This document shows, piece after piece, positions 34,603-43,286 of a stretch of DNA of 64,000 bases. Where the stretch lies: positions 1 to 64,000 of the forward strand of contig NZ_QVMJ01000002.1 of assembly GCF_010500955.1 (NCBI RefSeq), given 5' to 3'. The DNA is from Bacteroides sp. 519 (GTDB lineage: Bacteria > Bacteroidota > Bacteroidia > Bacteroidales > Bacteroidaceae). Each line of letters starts with the position of its first letter. Positions within the stretch are counted from its first letter, which is position 1. The position numbers and the translations under genes were made by a program. The notes beneath the pieces were generated by a model. It worked only from the letters and a program-made list of their open reading frames with translations, was not told the DNA's origin and made no database searches.

Positions 34603-34610
34603 TAACTTTG
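34603..34610 (+). promoter_or_regulatory. -7 promoter element of the phosphoribosyltransferase gene
   Basis: TAACTTTG matches TAnnTTTG exactly. Transcription would begin near 34617, so the upstream in-frame ATG at 34541 is outside the message and the start should be 34625. Confidence 0.5.
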
Positions 34611-34624
34611 CACATCAAAACAAG

Positions 34625-35440
34625 ATGGATAAAGCCTTAATAATATATCTCATTCTACTTGCGGTTGCGATTGCTGCTATAAGATTTGCATTCTATTGCT
34701 TGAAAAAGGCTGGGGAGGCATATTTCTATGCAGCTCAATTGACTTCCGAACAATCGCTGAGAAGAAAACTAAGCAGAAAAGCTGTGTTAGCAGGAAATAA
34801 AGCGGCTTACACAATTTATGCTCTTTCCAATCCAACCGAATTTGATAGACATAAGGCAATGGAACCATTCAAATTTAAGGGAGTGAGGTGCATCTTCACT
34901 GATTATTATATTCCCACTCGCTATCATAACGACATCAGTTATGAGCAAGGGGATTTTTGCGAGGAACTGTTAGGATTCAAGGATGGCAAGAGAAATGGTT
35001 ATGACTTCTTTATGAACTGCATGGAAGCTTTGGATCTGGAGGATGATTGTGTCATCATGTTTATGCCTTGTAGTAAGAATTGGCATTATAAGAAACGGTT
35101 TAGTGCATTGAACGATTTTCTTGAAGATTATTACCCTGAATCCTCCAACGGCTATAACTTCATCACTTATATAGGGGAACGCGAAAGTCTTCATCTGACC
35201 AAAGGTAGGGCAAAAAAGAGTCTGGAGCAAAACTACTATATTAATTGTGATTTGACTGGAAAAAAGGTTGTCGTAGTTGACGATTTGTTTACTACTGGGA
35301 GCAGTCTTCTTGATTTCAAAAAGCAGATAGAAAAGAAAGGAGGAAAAGTATCTCATGCTCTGTTTTTTGGTAAAACATTCCAGATGCCCGATAAATTTGA
35401 TATTTGGTTAACAGCATGGTGTAATAACAGAAGAGATTGA
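34625..35440 (+). CDS. Membrane-anchored phosphoribosyltransferase-domain protein
   Basis: A 271-residue protein from the ATG at 34625, chosen because a -7 box lies just before it. It begins with a membrane helix (LIIYLILLAVAIAAIRFAFY). The C-terminal half has the type I PRTase signature KVVVVDDLFTTGSSLLDF near residue 220, which binds the ribose-phosphate of PRPP, preceded by DDCVIMFMPCSKNWHYKKRF. This resembles ComF-like proteins, though the zinc-ribbon of ComF is missing. It stands alone between the SIR2 operon and the OmpA gene, which is on the other strand. The substrate is unknown; a defence or DNA-uptake connection is possible from context only. Confidence 0.65.
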   Translation: MDKALIIYLILLAVAIAAIRFAFYCLKKAGEAYFYAAQLTSEQSLRRKLSRKAVLAGNKAAYTIYALSNPTEFDRHKAMEPFKFKGVRCIFTDYYIPTRYHNDISYEQGDFCEELLGFKDGKRNGYDFFMNCMEALDLEDDCVIMFMPCSKNWHYKKRFSALNDFLEDYYPESSNGYNFITYIGERESLHLTKGRAKKSLEQNYYINCDLTGKKVVVVDDLFTTGSSLLDFKKQIEKKGGKVSHALFFGKTFQMPDKFDIWLTAWCNNRRD

Positions 35441-35509
35441 CTTTCGCAAGCCAACCTCTTCTACTAATGTTTTATTTATTACGAAAAAGTTATTATTTGA
35501 ATGTAGTTG

Positions 35510-36919
35510 TTATTTAAGGAAGAGCATCACTGAAGTGTGCCGGTTGGCTTCCTTCGGCGTATAGGTATCAATCCCTCCTTTATTTGCCTCTGAAATTTGA
35601 TTTTTGTCAATGCCCCGGTGTAATAATTGTGAATAGATATATTCGGAACGGCTGGCTGCTAAATTATGATTAACATCAGCAGTTCCAGTAGCACTGTCAG
35701 CAGCTCCACAAACCTTAATATTCAGATTGAATTGTTTTGCAATCCTGGCAATCTCATCCAAGTTGATTAATTGGGAAGCGTCCGTAAGTTGATTTGTTCC
35801 CAACTCAAAGAAAAAGAAGATAGGTGCGCCTATGCAACTTTTTGACAACCCGGAAAGATAACCTTGTAATGATGATTGGTATCCGGGAGAACTCCCCGAC
35901 TTATAACTTTCTGTTGAACCCTTGCCTTGAATGGAGTCACCGCTGAGTGAATTATCCGGCCATTGAGTACTTTGTAATCTTGAGCGGAGGGAATTTAGCC
36001 CACTGTAATCGTTCTTTGGATAGAATTTCATTGAAGGAGTTTTCTTGCCTTCATTCTTGGAGTGATTCTTATACAAATCAAGCAAACCTTCAATCTCCAG
36101 AATCTTTTTCAATTCAGCGATTGATTCCACATCCTCATTATGTTGCCTGGTCAACAGTGAATTGCAATCGTTTAAGGAAGAAACGTACTCAATCAACCAT
36201 TCATTTTGCCTTATATAAGGATTGGCATCCACCACTCTTTTCCAGCCTACCTTTCCAATAGAGAAAGATAGACCGACTGTGAGGCTCATCAGATTGTCAC
36301 CGAATCTATTGGAAGCGCCGCGACCGTCAAAGTCTTTAAATGTAGTAGTGCCGCCAAGTTCCATAGTTAGGTGAGTCCTTTGAGAAAGACTATATTGTCC
36401 CGTCACGCCATAAGAGAAGGCAAAAGGACTGTTCCCATTATCCTCATTATGTATGATGCCAAGTCCTACGTAGGGAACAATTTTCCATTTTGGCTGGTCA
36501 CGGGCATTGTAAGAGTGAGACATTACATTCCATAAAAAATCAGCATGTACACTTTTGTATGATTGCTTATGCAGCATGCTGTTTTTAAGTTTGAACCCCT
36601 GAAAGGAAACCCGACCACCAATCGCTGGTGTGAACCATTTCCCTCCTGAAACAGATAAAGTCGGCTCTATCCTGCCAAACAAGTCGGCACAGCCTAACGG
36701 AGAACCGACAAATGCCGAAGCTCCACCGGAAATGCTCAGGAACCAATTATCCTTCCATATCCTCGCAGAAGTAATATTTTCAAGGTAGGATGGTTTAATT
36801 GGTTCGAGCATCTCTAAAGAAACATTATGAACTATAAGACTATCTAAAGGGCTGACATCATCAGCTTGTGCCTTTAGCGGCAAAGCGAGTGGCAAAATCA
36901 ATAATATTTTCTTTATCAT
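35510..36919 (-). CDS. OmpA-family outer-membrane protein of the element
   Basis: A 469-residue protein with signal peptide (ILLILPLALPLKAQADD). An N-terminal beta-barrel-like region of about 220 residues (LSISGGASAFVGSPLG; VPYVGLGIIHNEDNGNSPFA; LMSLTVGLSFSIGKVGW) is followed by a low-complexity linker and a C-terminal OmpA domain with FFFELGTNQLTD, IKVCGAADSATGTADVNH, LAASRSEYIYSQL and ISEANKGGID. OmpA domains bind peptidoglycan. Proteins of this kind are regularly encoded beside the mobilization genes of Bacteroidales elements and may stabilise mating contacts or the envelope. It lies 136 bp after the relaxase gene on the same strand. Confidence 0.8.
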   Translation of the reverse strand: MIKKILLILPLALPLKAQADDVSPLDSLIVHNVSLEMLEPIKPSYLENITSARIWKDNWFLSISGGASAFVGSPLGCADLFGRIEPTLSVSGGKWFTPAIGGRVSFQGFKLKNSMLHKQSYKSVHADFLWNVMSHSYNARDQPKWKIVPYVGLGIIHNEDNGNSPFAFSYGVTGQYSLSQRTHLTMELGGTTTFKDFDGRGASNRFGDNLMSLTVGLSFSIGKVGWKRVVDANPYIRQNEWLIEYVSSLNDCNSLLTRQHNEDVESIAELKKILEIEGLLDLYKNHSKNEGKKTPSMKFYPKNDYSGLNSLRSRLQSTQWPDNSLSGDSIQGKGSTESYKSGSSPGYQSSLQGYLSGLSKSCIGAPIFFFFELGTNQLTDASQLINLDEIARIAKQFNLNIKVCGAADSATGTADVNHNLAASRSEYIYSQLLHRGIDKNQISEANKGGIDTYTPKEANRHTSVMLFLK

Positions 36920-37055
36920 TGTAATCTTAATTTGATTTATAGGGCAAAGAAACCGTATCTAAATGAGGTAACGAAAAGTTCTACTTCCAATCAATCTGTA
37001 TTTAACCTGCATTTTGTTTCTTGGAAAAAATCATACCTGTTATCATACTCGAAAA

Positions 37056-38510
37056 CTATCTTCGCATATTTTTTCCACTTGGCTTCATCATCCGGTGAGC
37101 CATCATTAGACAGCGTGCCCAAGCCCGGTCATCTTCGTCATCCTTACGTCCCCAGGGAAGGTCGCTTCCCCCTCCCCCTCCTCCATGGCCTTTCGCAAAG
37201 TTGGTCGCCTGGTCTACCATATTGGCATATAAGAATATGGCACATTTGATAATCTCTTCCCCATGTTCCGCCATATCCCGCAACAACGAATCACTCATGG
37301 CTTCTTTTGTATCAAGACTAAGAGTTGGCAATATCATTTTGAAATCTCTGATTAAGTCATCCAAGAGTACATCTGCCAATCTAAAGCGTACTTGCTGGGT
37401 TAGATTGGTTGTCGAAGCCCTAAGTTGCTGCTGGTACTGATTTGTCAGTTCTTTCGCCTTGTCTTTAAGACTTTTCAACTCATCCAACTGTCCATTGGCA
37501 TGTTCCAGTTTTGCCTGCTTATCTGCCAAATTATCCAATACTTTTTGAAGGTCATTATCCAGTTTCTTAATTCGTTCGTGTAACTCTTCAGAATTACCTT
37601 TGCCGTTTTTCAATTCTTCATTTACAGTGGCAATTTCTTTTTCCAATTCTTCTTTCCGCTGCTCCAAATTCAAGGTCATCGTGGTAAGTCCCTTGACTCT
37701 CTTTTCCGCAAACCGGATATCATCATAGAGCTGTTTGAGTATTTTCTTGTTCTCCTCAATCTGTCCTTCGAGAGTGGTACACTGTTCTGTAAGATCACGT
37801 CTGTACTCTTCCGTTGTGCGATGTTTTGCACCTGTTACGGCAATGCTGTTTCCACGCTTCAGCCCCCACTTTTCATTTACCTTGGCCAGTTCATCGTGAA
37901 GAGCCAACATGATTTCCTTATATTCATATTTATCCTTACCAGCAAACATTTTTTTGAATGCAAACTTCTTGTCCTTATCTATTGGCAAAAGAGTCATGTG
38001 GATATGCGGGTTAGTTTCATCGAGATGTACAATGAAGGCGACAATATTTTCTTCCCCCCATTTGTCACTTGCAAATCTGTACATATCCTGTGCCCACCGT
38101 TCAATATCAGGACTTCGTTTTATATGTGAGTTGTCAGCACCCTTTGCAAGATCCACCTTTTGATTTCCGAAAGCGATTTCAAGCATACGTTCACGTGTAC
38201 CACCCAAAATGAAGTTGACCACTGTCCGATACTTAGGTGTTTCCCGACCCTCGTTGGGATCTTTAATGCCACGTTCCGCCAGATTTTCTGCCATCAGTTG
38301 AGGTATGCTTTTACGCTTATCAACAGCGGAAACAATCCCTCCCTTTTTAATCTCGAAATTAAGAGCCTCCCGGCTGCGGTCATAATTCCCGGTACTGACA
38401 GCAGAATCCCAACCTTTCTCCGACCATCTACGCTGATGCTCGTTACTTTGACCAACTGTTATCCCTTTTGAGGCACGGATATCCATGACCTGTTTTATTT
38501 GTTTCGCCAT
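37056..38510 (-). CDS. MobV-family relaxase (Mob/Pre)
   Basis: A 484-residue relaxase. The N-terminal catalytic domain has the MobV NYDRSREALNFEI motif (about residues 43-55) and HLDETNPHIHMTLLPID near residue 162, the metal-binding His triad. Residues 225-360 form a long coiled coil (LEGQIEENKKILKQLYDDIR; KLDNDLQKVLDNLADKQAKL). The C-terminus has a glycine run (GHGGGGGGS) and a basic end. It should nick at oriT and lead the transferred strand into a recipient. Directly upstream, 38551-38656, is a cluster of palindromes that is probably the oriT. The wHTH gene at 38765 is oriented the same way. No coupling protein is near. Confidence 0.9.
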   Translation of the reverse strand: MAKQIKQVMDIRASKGITVGQSNEHQRRWSEKGWDSAVSTGNYDRSREALNFEIKKGGIVSAVDKRKSIPQLMAENLAERGIKDPNEGRETPKYRTVVNFILGGTRERMLEIAFGNQKVDLAKGADNSHIKRSPDIERWAQDMYRFASDKWGEENIVAFIVHLDETNPHIHMTLLPIDKDKKFAFKKMFAGKDKYEYKEIMLALHDELAKVNEKWGLKRGNSIAVTGAKHRTTEEYRRDLTEQCTTLEGQIEENKKILKQLYDDIRFAEKRVKGLTTMTLNLEQRKEELEKEIATVNEELKNGKGNSEELHERIKKLDNDLQKVLDNLADKQAKLEHANGQLDELKSLKDKAKELTNQYQQQLRASTTNLTQQVRFRLADVLLDDLIRDFKMILPTLSLDTKEAMSDSLLRDMAEHGEEIIKCAIFLYANMVDQATNFAKGHGGGGGGSDLPWGRKDDEDDRAWARCLMMAHRMMKPSGKNMRR

Positions 38511-38550
38511 ATTTTTTAGTTTTTTTTCCCGCAGCTTGCTGCCTCGTTAG

Positions 38551-38656
38551 AGCCTATTTGCCATTGCAATTTTGCAAATGGGGTATTAGGCTACCCACAG
38601 AATAAATTCTGTGCCTGAAAAGGCAAGCCTTGTGTCTTACAAGAGGTCAAGACCTC
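38551..38656. other. Candidate oriT: cluster of six inverted repeats upstream of the relaxase
   Basis: In 106 bases there are AGCCTA/TAGGCT (38551-38592) enclosing CCATTGC/GCAAATGG (38561-38581), CACAGAAT-AA-ATTCTGTG (38596-38613), AAGGC-AA-GCCTT (38620-38631), CTTGT/ACAAG (38629-38643) and GAGGTC-AA-GACCTC (38643-38656). They lie about 40-150 bp upstream of the MobV start, the usual place of MobV origins. The nick site cannot be fixed by eye. Three of the dyads share an AA centre. Confidence 0.6.
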
Positions 38657-38764
38657 CGAAGTGAATATCCTGCCGGAAAGGAAGGGATAATGGAATCGTG
38701 AGGCTGATTTTTGTTAAAGCGAGATTTCATGCCTTTTGTTGGGATGGCAAGTTTCCGGTAATTT

Positions 38765-39568
38765 CTATTTTTTATTTTCAACGGGTGCGGAACTGAGCAT
38801 CGCTCCGTAGTGTGCAAATATTATATCCGATAACTTTTTGACTTCTTCCGGAAGTTCGGGCAAACATGGTTGGAGTATCGGACTTTGACTACTTGAAAAG
38901 AGAAGACCCCCCAAAGAAAGCAGACGCCAGAATTCAATGAAGTCATGGTGACAATGTTCGGTAAAGAGTGTAGCGAGTGTCGCATTCACATCGGGCTGTT
39001 CCGGGATAAGATTGGAATGACTCAGGATGAGATGTGAGATGAACCGGTGCAGCCGTGCCCCAGCATCCGCTCTGCTGTCTGTCTCCTGCGGTTTGAAAAT
39101 AGCATCCGTATCCTTGAAAAAATCGACACCGGAAGAGAACATCTCTTCTATACTGATATAGCCACTCAGCCATCTGACAAGCCGGCGCTCGTCTTTGGTG
39201 AACAGAACCTCGTTCTTATCATGCTCCGAGGTTTGGGTATAACGCATGGTTATTACAAAGAATTTACCCTCCGAAGACATATCAGCATAATTCATAGCAA
39301 CCAACTTGTCGAGAAAGGACTTGACTGTAACTCTATGCCAATTCCATTTTTTTGCAAGGTCGGTGACAGTCACTGTAAACTGTCCTTGATGCAAATGAAC
39401 GGTGGTGCCGAACCGGGTCTCCTCTGATGGGGTATCTTTATTCATTGCCATGTTCATCAGTTCACAAAAGGCATCCAATTTTGATGTCCGTTCTGTAGAT
39501 CTGGGACGTAGATACTCAAGCAGGAACTTGTCTGCCTTTATCTGGTAATCTGCAATAATTTCACTCAT
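38765..39568 (-). CDS. Winged-helix DNA-binding protein next to the relaxase
   Basis: A 267-residue protein. Residues 60-110 (HLHQGQFTVTVTDLAKKWNW, HRVTVKSFLDKLVAMNYADM, KFFVITMRY) read as a winged helix-turn-helix with recognition helix HRVTVKSFLDKL. The rest is helical with no enzyme motif. Proteins of this type are regularly found just upstream of mobilization genes in Bacteroidales elements and may repress or activate transfer or assist the relaxase at oriT. It ends about 110 bp from the palindrome cluster. A Rep-like replication initiator is an alternative because of the winged-helix fold, but only one such domain is seen. Confidence 0.65.
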   Translation of the reverse strand: MSEIIADYQIKADKFLLEYLRPRSTERTSKLDAFCELMNMAMNKDTPSEETRFGTTVHLHQGQFTVTVTDLAKKWNWHRVTVKSFLDKLVAMNYADMSSEGKFFVITMRYTQTSEHDKNEVLFTKDERRLVRWLSGYISIEEMFSSGVDFFKDTDAIFKPQETDSRADAGARLHRFISHLILSHSNLIPEQPDVNATLATLFTEHCHHDFIEFWRLLSLGGLLFSSSQSPILQPCLPELPEEVKKLSDIIFAHYGAMLSSAPVENKK

Positions 39569-39767
39569 GGAATTATTTTTTTTAATGATAATATTACGAT
39601 TCTAATCATGGGATTGGATATGGATAGTGACTGACAACAAGCTGTTGTAGTCGTCTTGTTGGGACTTGTATATTGGGAAAAAGAAGTTTTCCGGCAAGTC
39701 CTTTTATGAAGAAATCCTGACTCTTTAATGTGACTGTCAATTGCCATCGAAAAAAGAAACTTGATTG
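39569..39767. other. Intergenic region upstream of the winged-helix gene
   Basis: About 200 bases with no convincing gene. It should contain the promoter of the winged-helix/relaxase genes, but no clear TAnnTTTG element was found. Confidence 0.3.
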
Positions 39768-40271
39768 TCAGTCATTCCAATTGTAATAATGGAATATGAT
39801 TTTATCCGGCTGCTCTATTATTTCTTTGCGATAATCAGCAAATGAAATCCGCTCGCACACTTTTCGTGGAGGATAAAACACCGCGCCAAACAAAAGAATC
39901 CCCATAGTAACAGTTGTCGAAAAGAAGTGCGGGACAAACAGGCAGGCCATGGTAATAATGGCACTGATGAAAAACATCTTTCTGTCTTGCAGGAAATAGA
40001 TGATACGCTCTGTAAAACGGTGTGAGAACAGAAAGATAAGGACTACGGATGAGGGTGCCAGGTCATACACGCTTGGGGCTATATTGGCGTAGTTGAAATG
40101 GAACAGCAGCAAAACCAACAGCATTGCCAGCGTATAGAACTTGCGCCAACATTGGCGGCAGGTCATGTTTACATAGAATTTGCCCATTCTTTTTCCGGCC
40201 GCTTTATAGCCAAATCGGAAAAACAGAAGCAATAATGCAGGAAGTAGGATATGTAGACTGTTTGTAATCAT
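39768..40271 (-). CDS. Multi-pass membrane protein
   Basis: A 167-residue protein with four likely membrane helices: LHILLPALLLLFFRFGY; YTLAMLLVLLLFHFNYANI; DLAPSSVVLIFLFSHRF; and MFFISAIITMACLFVPHFFS with TVTMGILLFGAVFY. A short basic loop (KAAGKRMGKFYV) and a CRQC pair lie between the first two helices. It starts 5 bp after the preceding gene on the minus strand (40277-40627). No transporter motif is recognised. It belongs to a row of four minus-strand genes of unknown role upstream of the mobilization genes. Confidence 0.5.
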   Translation of the reverse strand: MITNSLHILLPALLLLFFRFGYKAAGKRMGKFYVNMTCRQCWRKFYTLAMLLVLLLFHFNYANIAPSVYDLAPSSVVLIFLFSHRFTERIIYFLQDRKMFFISAIITMACLFVPHFFSTTVTMGILLFGAVFYPPRKVCERISFADYRKEIIEQPDKIIFHYYNWND

Positions 40272-40276
40272 TTTTA

Positions 40277-40627
40277 TTATGGTTCTAATTCTAAAATAAT
40301 GTGCCCGTAGGAGGCTTCCTTAATGATGGCTTCGGCATCCGTATAGAGAAGTTGCCCATTTCGGTAACGTTTTCTGAACGAGGGGTTTTGCTTTAACGCA
40401 CGTACGGCATTGTCCAGTTCAAACTCAGGAATGCGCCAGCGTTGACCTTTCGGGTAATTGTGGTTGGACCATTTGGCGACCAGACACAGAATTCGGCAGC
40501 GAACAGGATGAAAATTTCCACCGGTATGAAAACTGAAAACTTCTTCTCCATTGGTATCCATGACATCCACCCATGTATAAGTGGTATGTATAAGAGTAAC
40601 TAATTGATGATATAGCTCCGCTTTCAT
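40277..40627 (-). CDS. Hypothetical protein
   Basis: About 116 residues if started at the ATG at 40627 (MKAELYHQLVTLIHTTYTW); a longer frame to 40684 would overlap the upstream gene by 56 bp. Features are VDVMDTNGEEVFSFHTGGNF and a basic middle (WSNHNYPKGQRWRIPEFELD). The chosen start lies 2 bp after the stop of the upstream gene, which fits translational coupling. Soluble, no recognised domain. The acidic C-terminus ends HIILELEP. Confidence 0.45.
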   Translation of the reverse strand: MKAELYHQLVTLIHTTYTWVDVMDTNGEEVFSFHTGGNFHPVRCRILCLVAKWSNHNYPKGQRWRIPEFELDNAVRALKQNPSFRKRYRNGQLLYTDAEAIIKEASYGHIILELEP

Positions 40628-40628
40628 G

Positions 40629-41075
40629 TCAGATAAAGTCCCGTAGTAATTCTTCAATTTTACGGTTATAAATAAACTGCCCATGTTTGCCTGTATCTAT
40701 TAGTTCATTACGCAACTCAATGCCCATGACTTCCAATGATGAATACAGGGTGACGTAGATTGTATCGCATTGGCAACGATCGTCTGCAATGGCATTGATT
40801 TTGTACATGTGGTCAAAATGTGGGTTGGAATAGGCGCAGCAATGATGGCCAAAGGTGGTATCTTCTGAAGGAATGTGATGATATAAAAGGATTAATTCCA
40901 TCTGATCCTCTAGCTCGTCAATCAATTCTTCCAATGAATACTTTTTTGGTAAAGAGAATGTCAGTAATGTGCTTTCATCGGATAGCTCCGCTCCCTGAAA
41001 AAGAGTTTGCACAATAAGGTTGGGCATCTCCAGAGAAGATAACATGATGAAACGTTCTATAAGTTCTTGTTGCAT
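40629..41075 (-). CDS. Hypothetical protein
   Basis: A 148-residue acidic soluble protein (LIERFIMLSSLEMPNLIVQT, LEELIDELEDQMELILLYHH) with a cluster of His and Cys in the middle (FGHHCCAYSNPHFDHMY; DDRCQCDTIYV) that could bind metal. Its start overlaps the end of the lipoprotein-like gene upstream by 19 bp. No family is known to me. Confidence 0.45.
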   Translation of the reverse strand: MQQELIERFIMLSSLEMPNLIVQTLFQGAELSDESTLLTFSLPKKYSLEELIDELEDQMELILLYHHIPSEDTTFGHHCCAYSNPHFDHMYKINAIADDRCQCDTIYVTLYSSLEVMGIELRNELIDTGKHGQFIYNRKIEELLRDFI

Positions 41076-42196
41076 ATAGATGTGGTGTATAAATTATCAA
41101 TATAGGCTTTTAATAAAAGTGATGGAAGTTCGTTTAAGTCAATGGGAAAATATCCGGATTCCAACTGTCTGAAAGCTTGCGGCATTTCAGTAGCCAATTT
41201 TTTCAGTGATTCTTTCTCTTCCTGGGATAGTAATACGTAGGAGAATCCGTCTATTGACAGCCAAGGCTGGAGAAGCATCCACAAATATGCCGTCGCTTGG
41301 TTGCTGTCTTTGAAACTTAATTTCTGTATGTCAGTCACACAGGTACAGGCATTCTGGAGCAACCGCCGGTTATTACGCATGGTCATTAATATCACGATTT
41401 CCGATTTGCTTATTACCGGCTGCTTTTGGTCGGTTGATTCAAAAATGCTCTTTGTCTGCGCTTCTGTCTTCACCTTGATATTATTGAGAGATGTATCTCC
41501 CCAGGATGACAAATGGCTAAGGAATAATCTGAAAGCAACGTCCTCGGTTCTCAGGAAATGCAGGATGTCCTCTTTGGTTTGGATGCCACGGGACAAGGCT
41601 GATTCCAGCATGTTTTCGTAAATCCGTATGGTATGCTTCCTGTCAACCTGATGAACCGTTACGGAATCCATGGAACGGAAAAACTTGTGAGCTGATACGA
41701 CTAATCCTCTTGTCTCTTCAGGGAGTTTCGGACCGGATAATTTATCCAGAACGTGGCAGTAGTCTTTGAAATTACGGGAGTTGCTGTCAATCAGGCGTTC
41801 GAACTCAAGAATTATTGAGTCGTTGATTATGCCATAAGCGGACTTGGCATGATAATTCTTATTATTGATACTGTCCCGACTGATGCAGGCAAAGACAGAG
41901 TCACTCAACGTTCGCCATTCATAAACTAAATCAATGATAAGGTCTGTTGAAGCTTTTTCATGCAGCCTTATTTGGTACAGCAGATCACTGTAAGCATGAA
42001 CAGCTTCATCGGAATCCTGAAAATGGTGATTCTCCTTTGAAGAGCAACCTGACAGGTATAATATTAAAATAGGTATTATTAAAAGATGAGTATGATTATT
42101 TCTCCATCTGATAAAAAGTGACACAGTACGTTTTGGATGTTGTGCATATTTCATCTGCCATTTATGCAGTCTCCTTTTCAATGAAAATCGCTCCAT
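41057..42196 (-). CDS. Membrane-anchored or lipoprotein-like hypothetical protein
   Basis: A 379-residue protein with a basic N-terminus of about 37 residues, then a hydrophobic segment ending in a lipobox-like LIIPILILYLSGCSS, and a long helical periplasmic part (SDLLYQIRLHEKASTDLIID, EEKESLKKLATEMPQAFRQL). The extended basic N-terminus is odd for a lipoprotein; a shorter start is not obvious, so a single-pass anchor is also possible. It heads the minus-strand row that leads toward the relaxase. No catalytic motif was found. Confidence 0.5.
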   Translation of the reverse strand: MERFSLKRRLHKWQMKYAQHPKRTVSLFIRWRNNHTHLLIIPILILYLSGCSSKENHHFQDSDEAVHAYSDLLYQIRLHEKASTDLIIDLVYEWRTLSDSVFACISRDSINNKNYHAKSAYGIINDSIILEFERLIDSNSRNFKDYCHVLDKLSGPKLPEETRGLVVSAHKFFRSMDSVTVHQVDRKHTIRIYENMLESALSRGIQTKEDILHFLRTEDVAFRLFLSHLSSWGDTSLNNIKVKTEAQTKSIFESTDQKQPVISKSEIVILMTMRNNRRLLQNACTCVTDIQKLSFKDSNQATAYLWMLLQPWLSIDGFSYVLLSQEEKESLKKLATEMPQAFRQLESGYFPIDLNELPSLLLKAYIDNLYTTSICNKNL

Positions 42197-42599
42197 ATTG
42201 TCTTTGATTAAAATTTCAAATGCAAATGTATATTATAAAATTTCAGAGAAATATCATCTACCAATTGATTTAATTATTCTTGTATAATCATACTCATAAT
42301 ATGATTTATATAATTGGTTATAAATTAATTAGTAGATAAAAAAAAGTAGTAAAAACAGAATATGGAAAACATGCCATTCTTGAAAAATATGATACTGAAC
42401 GAAGGATTTGGACCGTTCGAGTTTTTTCATATCAGGATATGTCAGAGTGTTCAGACAAGGGCATAGATAGTATCTGCATCTGTCGAATAATGGTATAAGG
42501 GAAAAAATATAAAGTATATATGTTTCTGGTTCAAGTATGATTTATTTTATTATAAATATTATAACTTTACTCGCGAATTTCATATCTAAAGAATAAGTT
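42197..42599. other. Divergent intergenic region
   Basis: About 400 AT-rich bases between the minus-strand lipoprotein-like gene and the plus-strand recombinase-like gene. The promoter for the latter is at 42562-42569. No gene was recognised. Confidence 0.35.
42562..42569 (+). promoter_or_regulatory. Candidate -7 element for the recombinase/ATPase/HNH genes
   Basis: TAACTTTA matches TAnnTTTG at seven of eight positions and lies 31 bp before the ATG at 42600. Confidence 0.35.
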
Positions 42600-43235
42600 A
42601 TGGCAAAAGTTGGCTATTTGATGCGTTCCGCCCATTATGATGGTGCTGAAGCCGATATTGAATGGATGAAGGAATACGGTTGTTGTGAGATTGTCGAAGA
42701 GCAACCGGAACAGGAAAAGCTGCGTCCACTATGGAATAAAGTACTGGGAAACCTGCATAAGGGCGATGAATTGGTCGTGCCTAAATTTAGTAATGTACTA
42801 CAGGGCACTCGGCAGTTGGCTTTCTTCCTGGAATTTTGCCGGGTGAAAGTCATCCGGATTATCTCCATTCATGACAAGATTGATTCCGACAATGAATTGT
42901 TTCCTGAAACCAAAACGTCAGATGTGTTGCTTACCATTGCTCTATTGCCTGGAGAGGTAAATGCCAACCGGAAAGCTACTAATCATATCCGCAAGTTGAA
43001 GAGCAAAATCAAAGTTCTGACTTCTGCTGCTCACAATAAAGCAGAGAGAACTAAGCTTGTAGTAAATATGTATAAGAGTGGACATACGATCGATGACATT
43101 TGGAAAACGAGTGGATTCAAAAGCCGCAGTTCTGTTTTTAGGATATTGAATGAGGCTGGTGTGGATCTGAACCGAGGGCATACGAAGGGACCACTTGGCC
43201 CAAGAAAGAATAGTGAAGAATCTAAAGGGGAATAA
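42600..43235 (+). CDS. Serine-recombinase-fold protein, probably degenerate at the active site
   Basis: A 211-residue protein with the resolvase fold pattern. The N-terminus MAKVGYLMRSAHYDG aligns Ser10 with the catalytic serine of resolvases. GDELVVPKFSNVLQGTRQLA covers the region where resolvases have the DRLxR active-site arginines; here the aligned residues are Asn and Gln. FFLEFCRVKVIRIISIHDKI completes the sheet. The C-terminus (YKSGHTIDDIWKTSGFKSRS then SVFRILNEAGVDL) is the usual DNA-binding HTH. Strand transfer may be lost and the protein may act as a regulator. The gene precedes the ATPase/HNH pair by 51 bp on the same strand. Confidence 0.6.
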   Translation: MAKVGYLMRSAHYDGAEADIEWMKEYGCCEIVEEQPEQEKLRPLWNKVLGNLHKGDELVVPKFSNVLQGTRQLAFFLEFCRVKVIRIISIHDKIDSDNELFPETKTSDVLLTIALLPGEVNANRKATNHIRKLKSKIKVLTSAAHNKAERTKLVVNMYKSGHTIDDIWKTSGFKSRSSVFRILNEAGVDLNRGHTKGPLGPRKNSEESKGE

Positions 43236-43286
43236 AAATGATAAAGAGAGTCAAGATAACAGTAATCCGTAAAATCTATTGTAGTT

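Noticed and set aside
34541..34624. Upstream start for the phosphoribosyltransferase
   Set aside because: It lies ahead of the TAACTTTG promoter element and adds residues unlike a protein N-terminus; 34625 gives a membrane helix at once.
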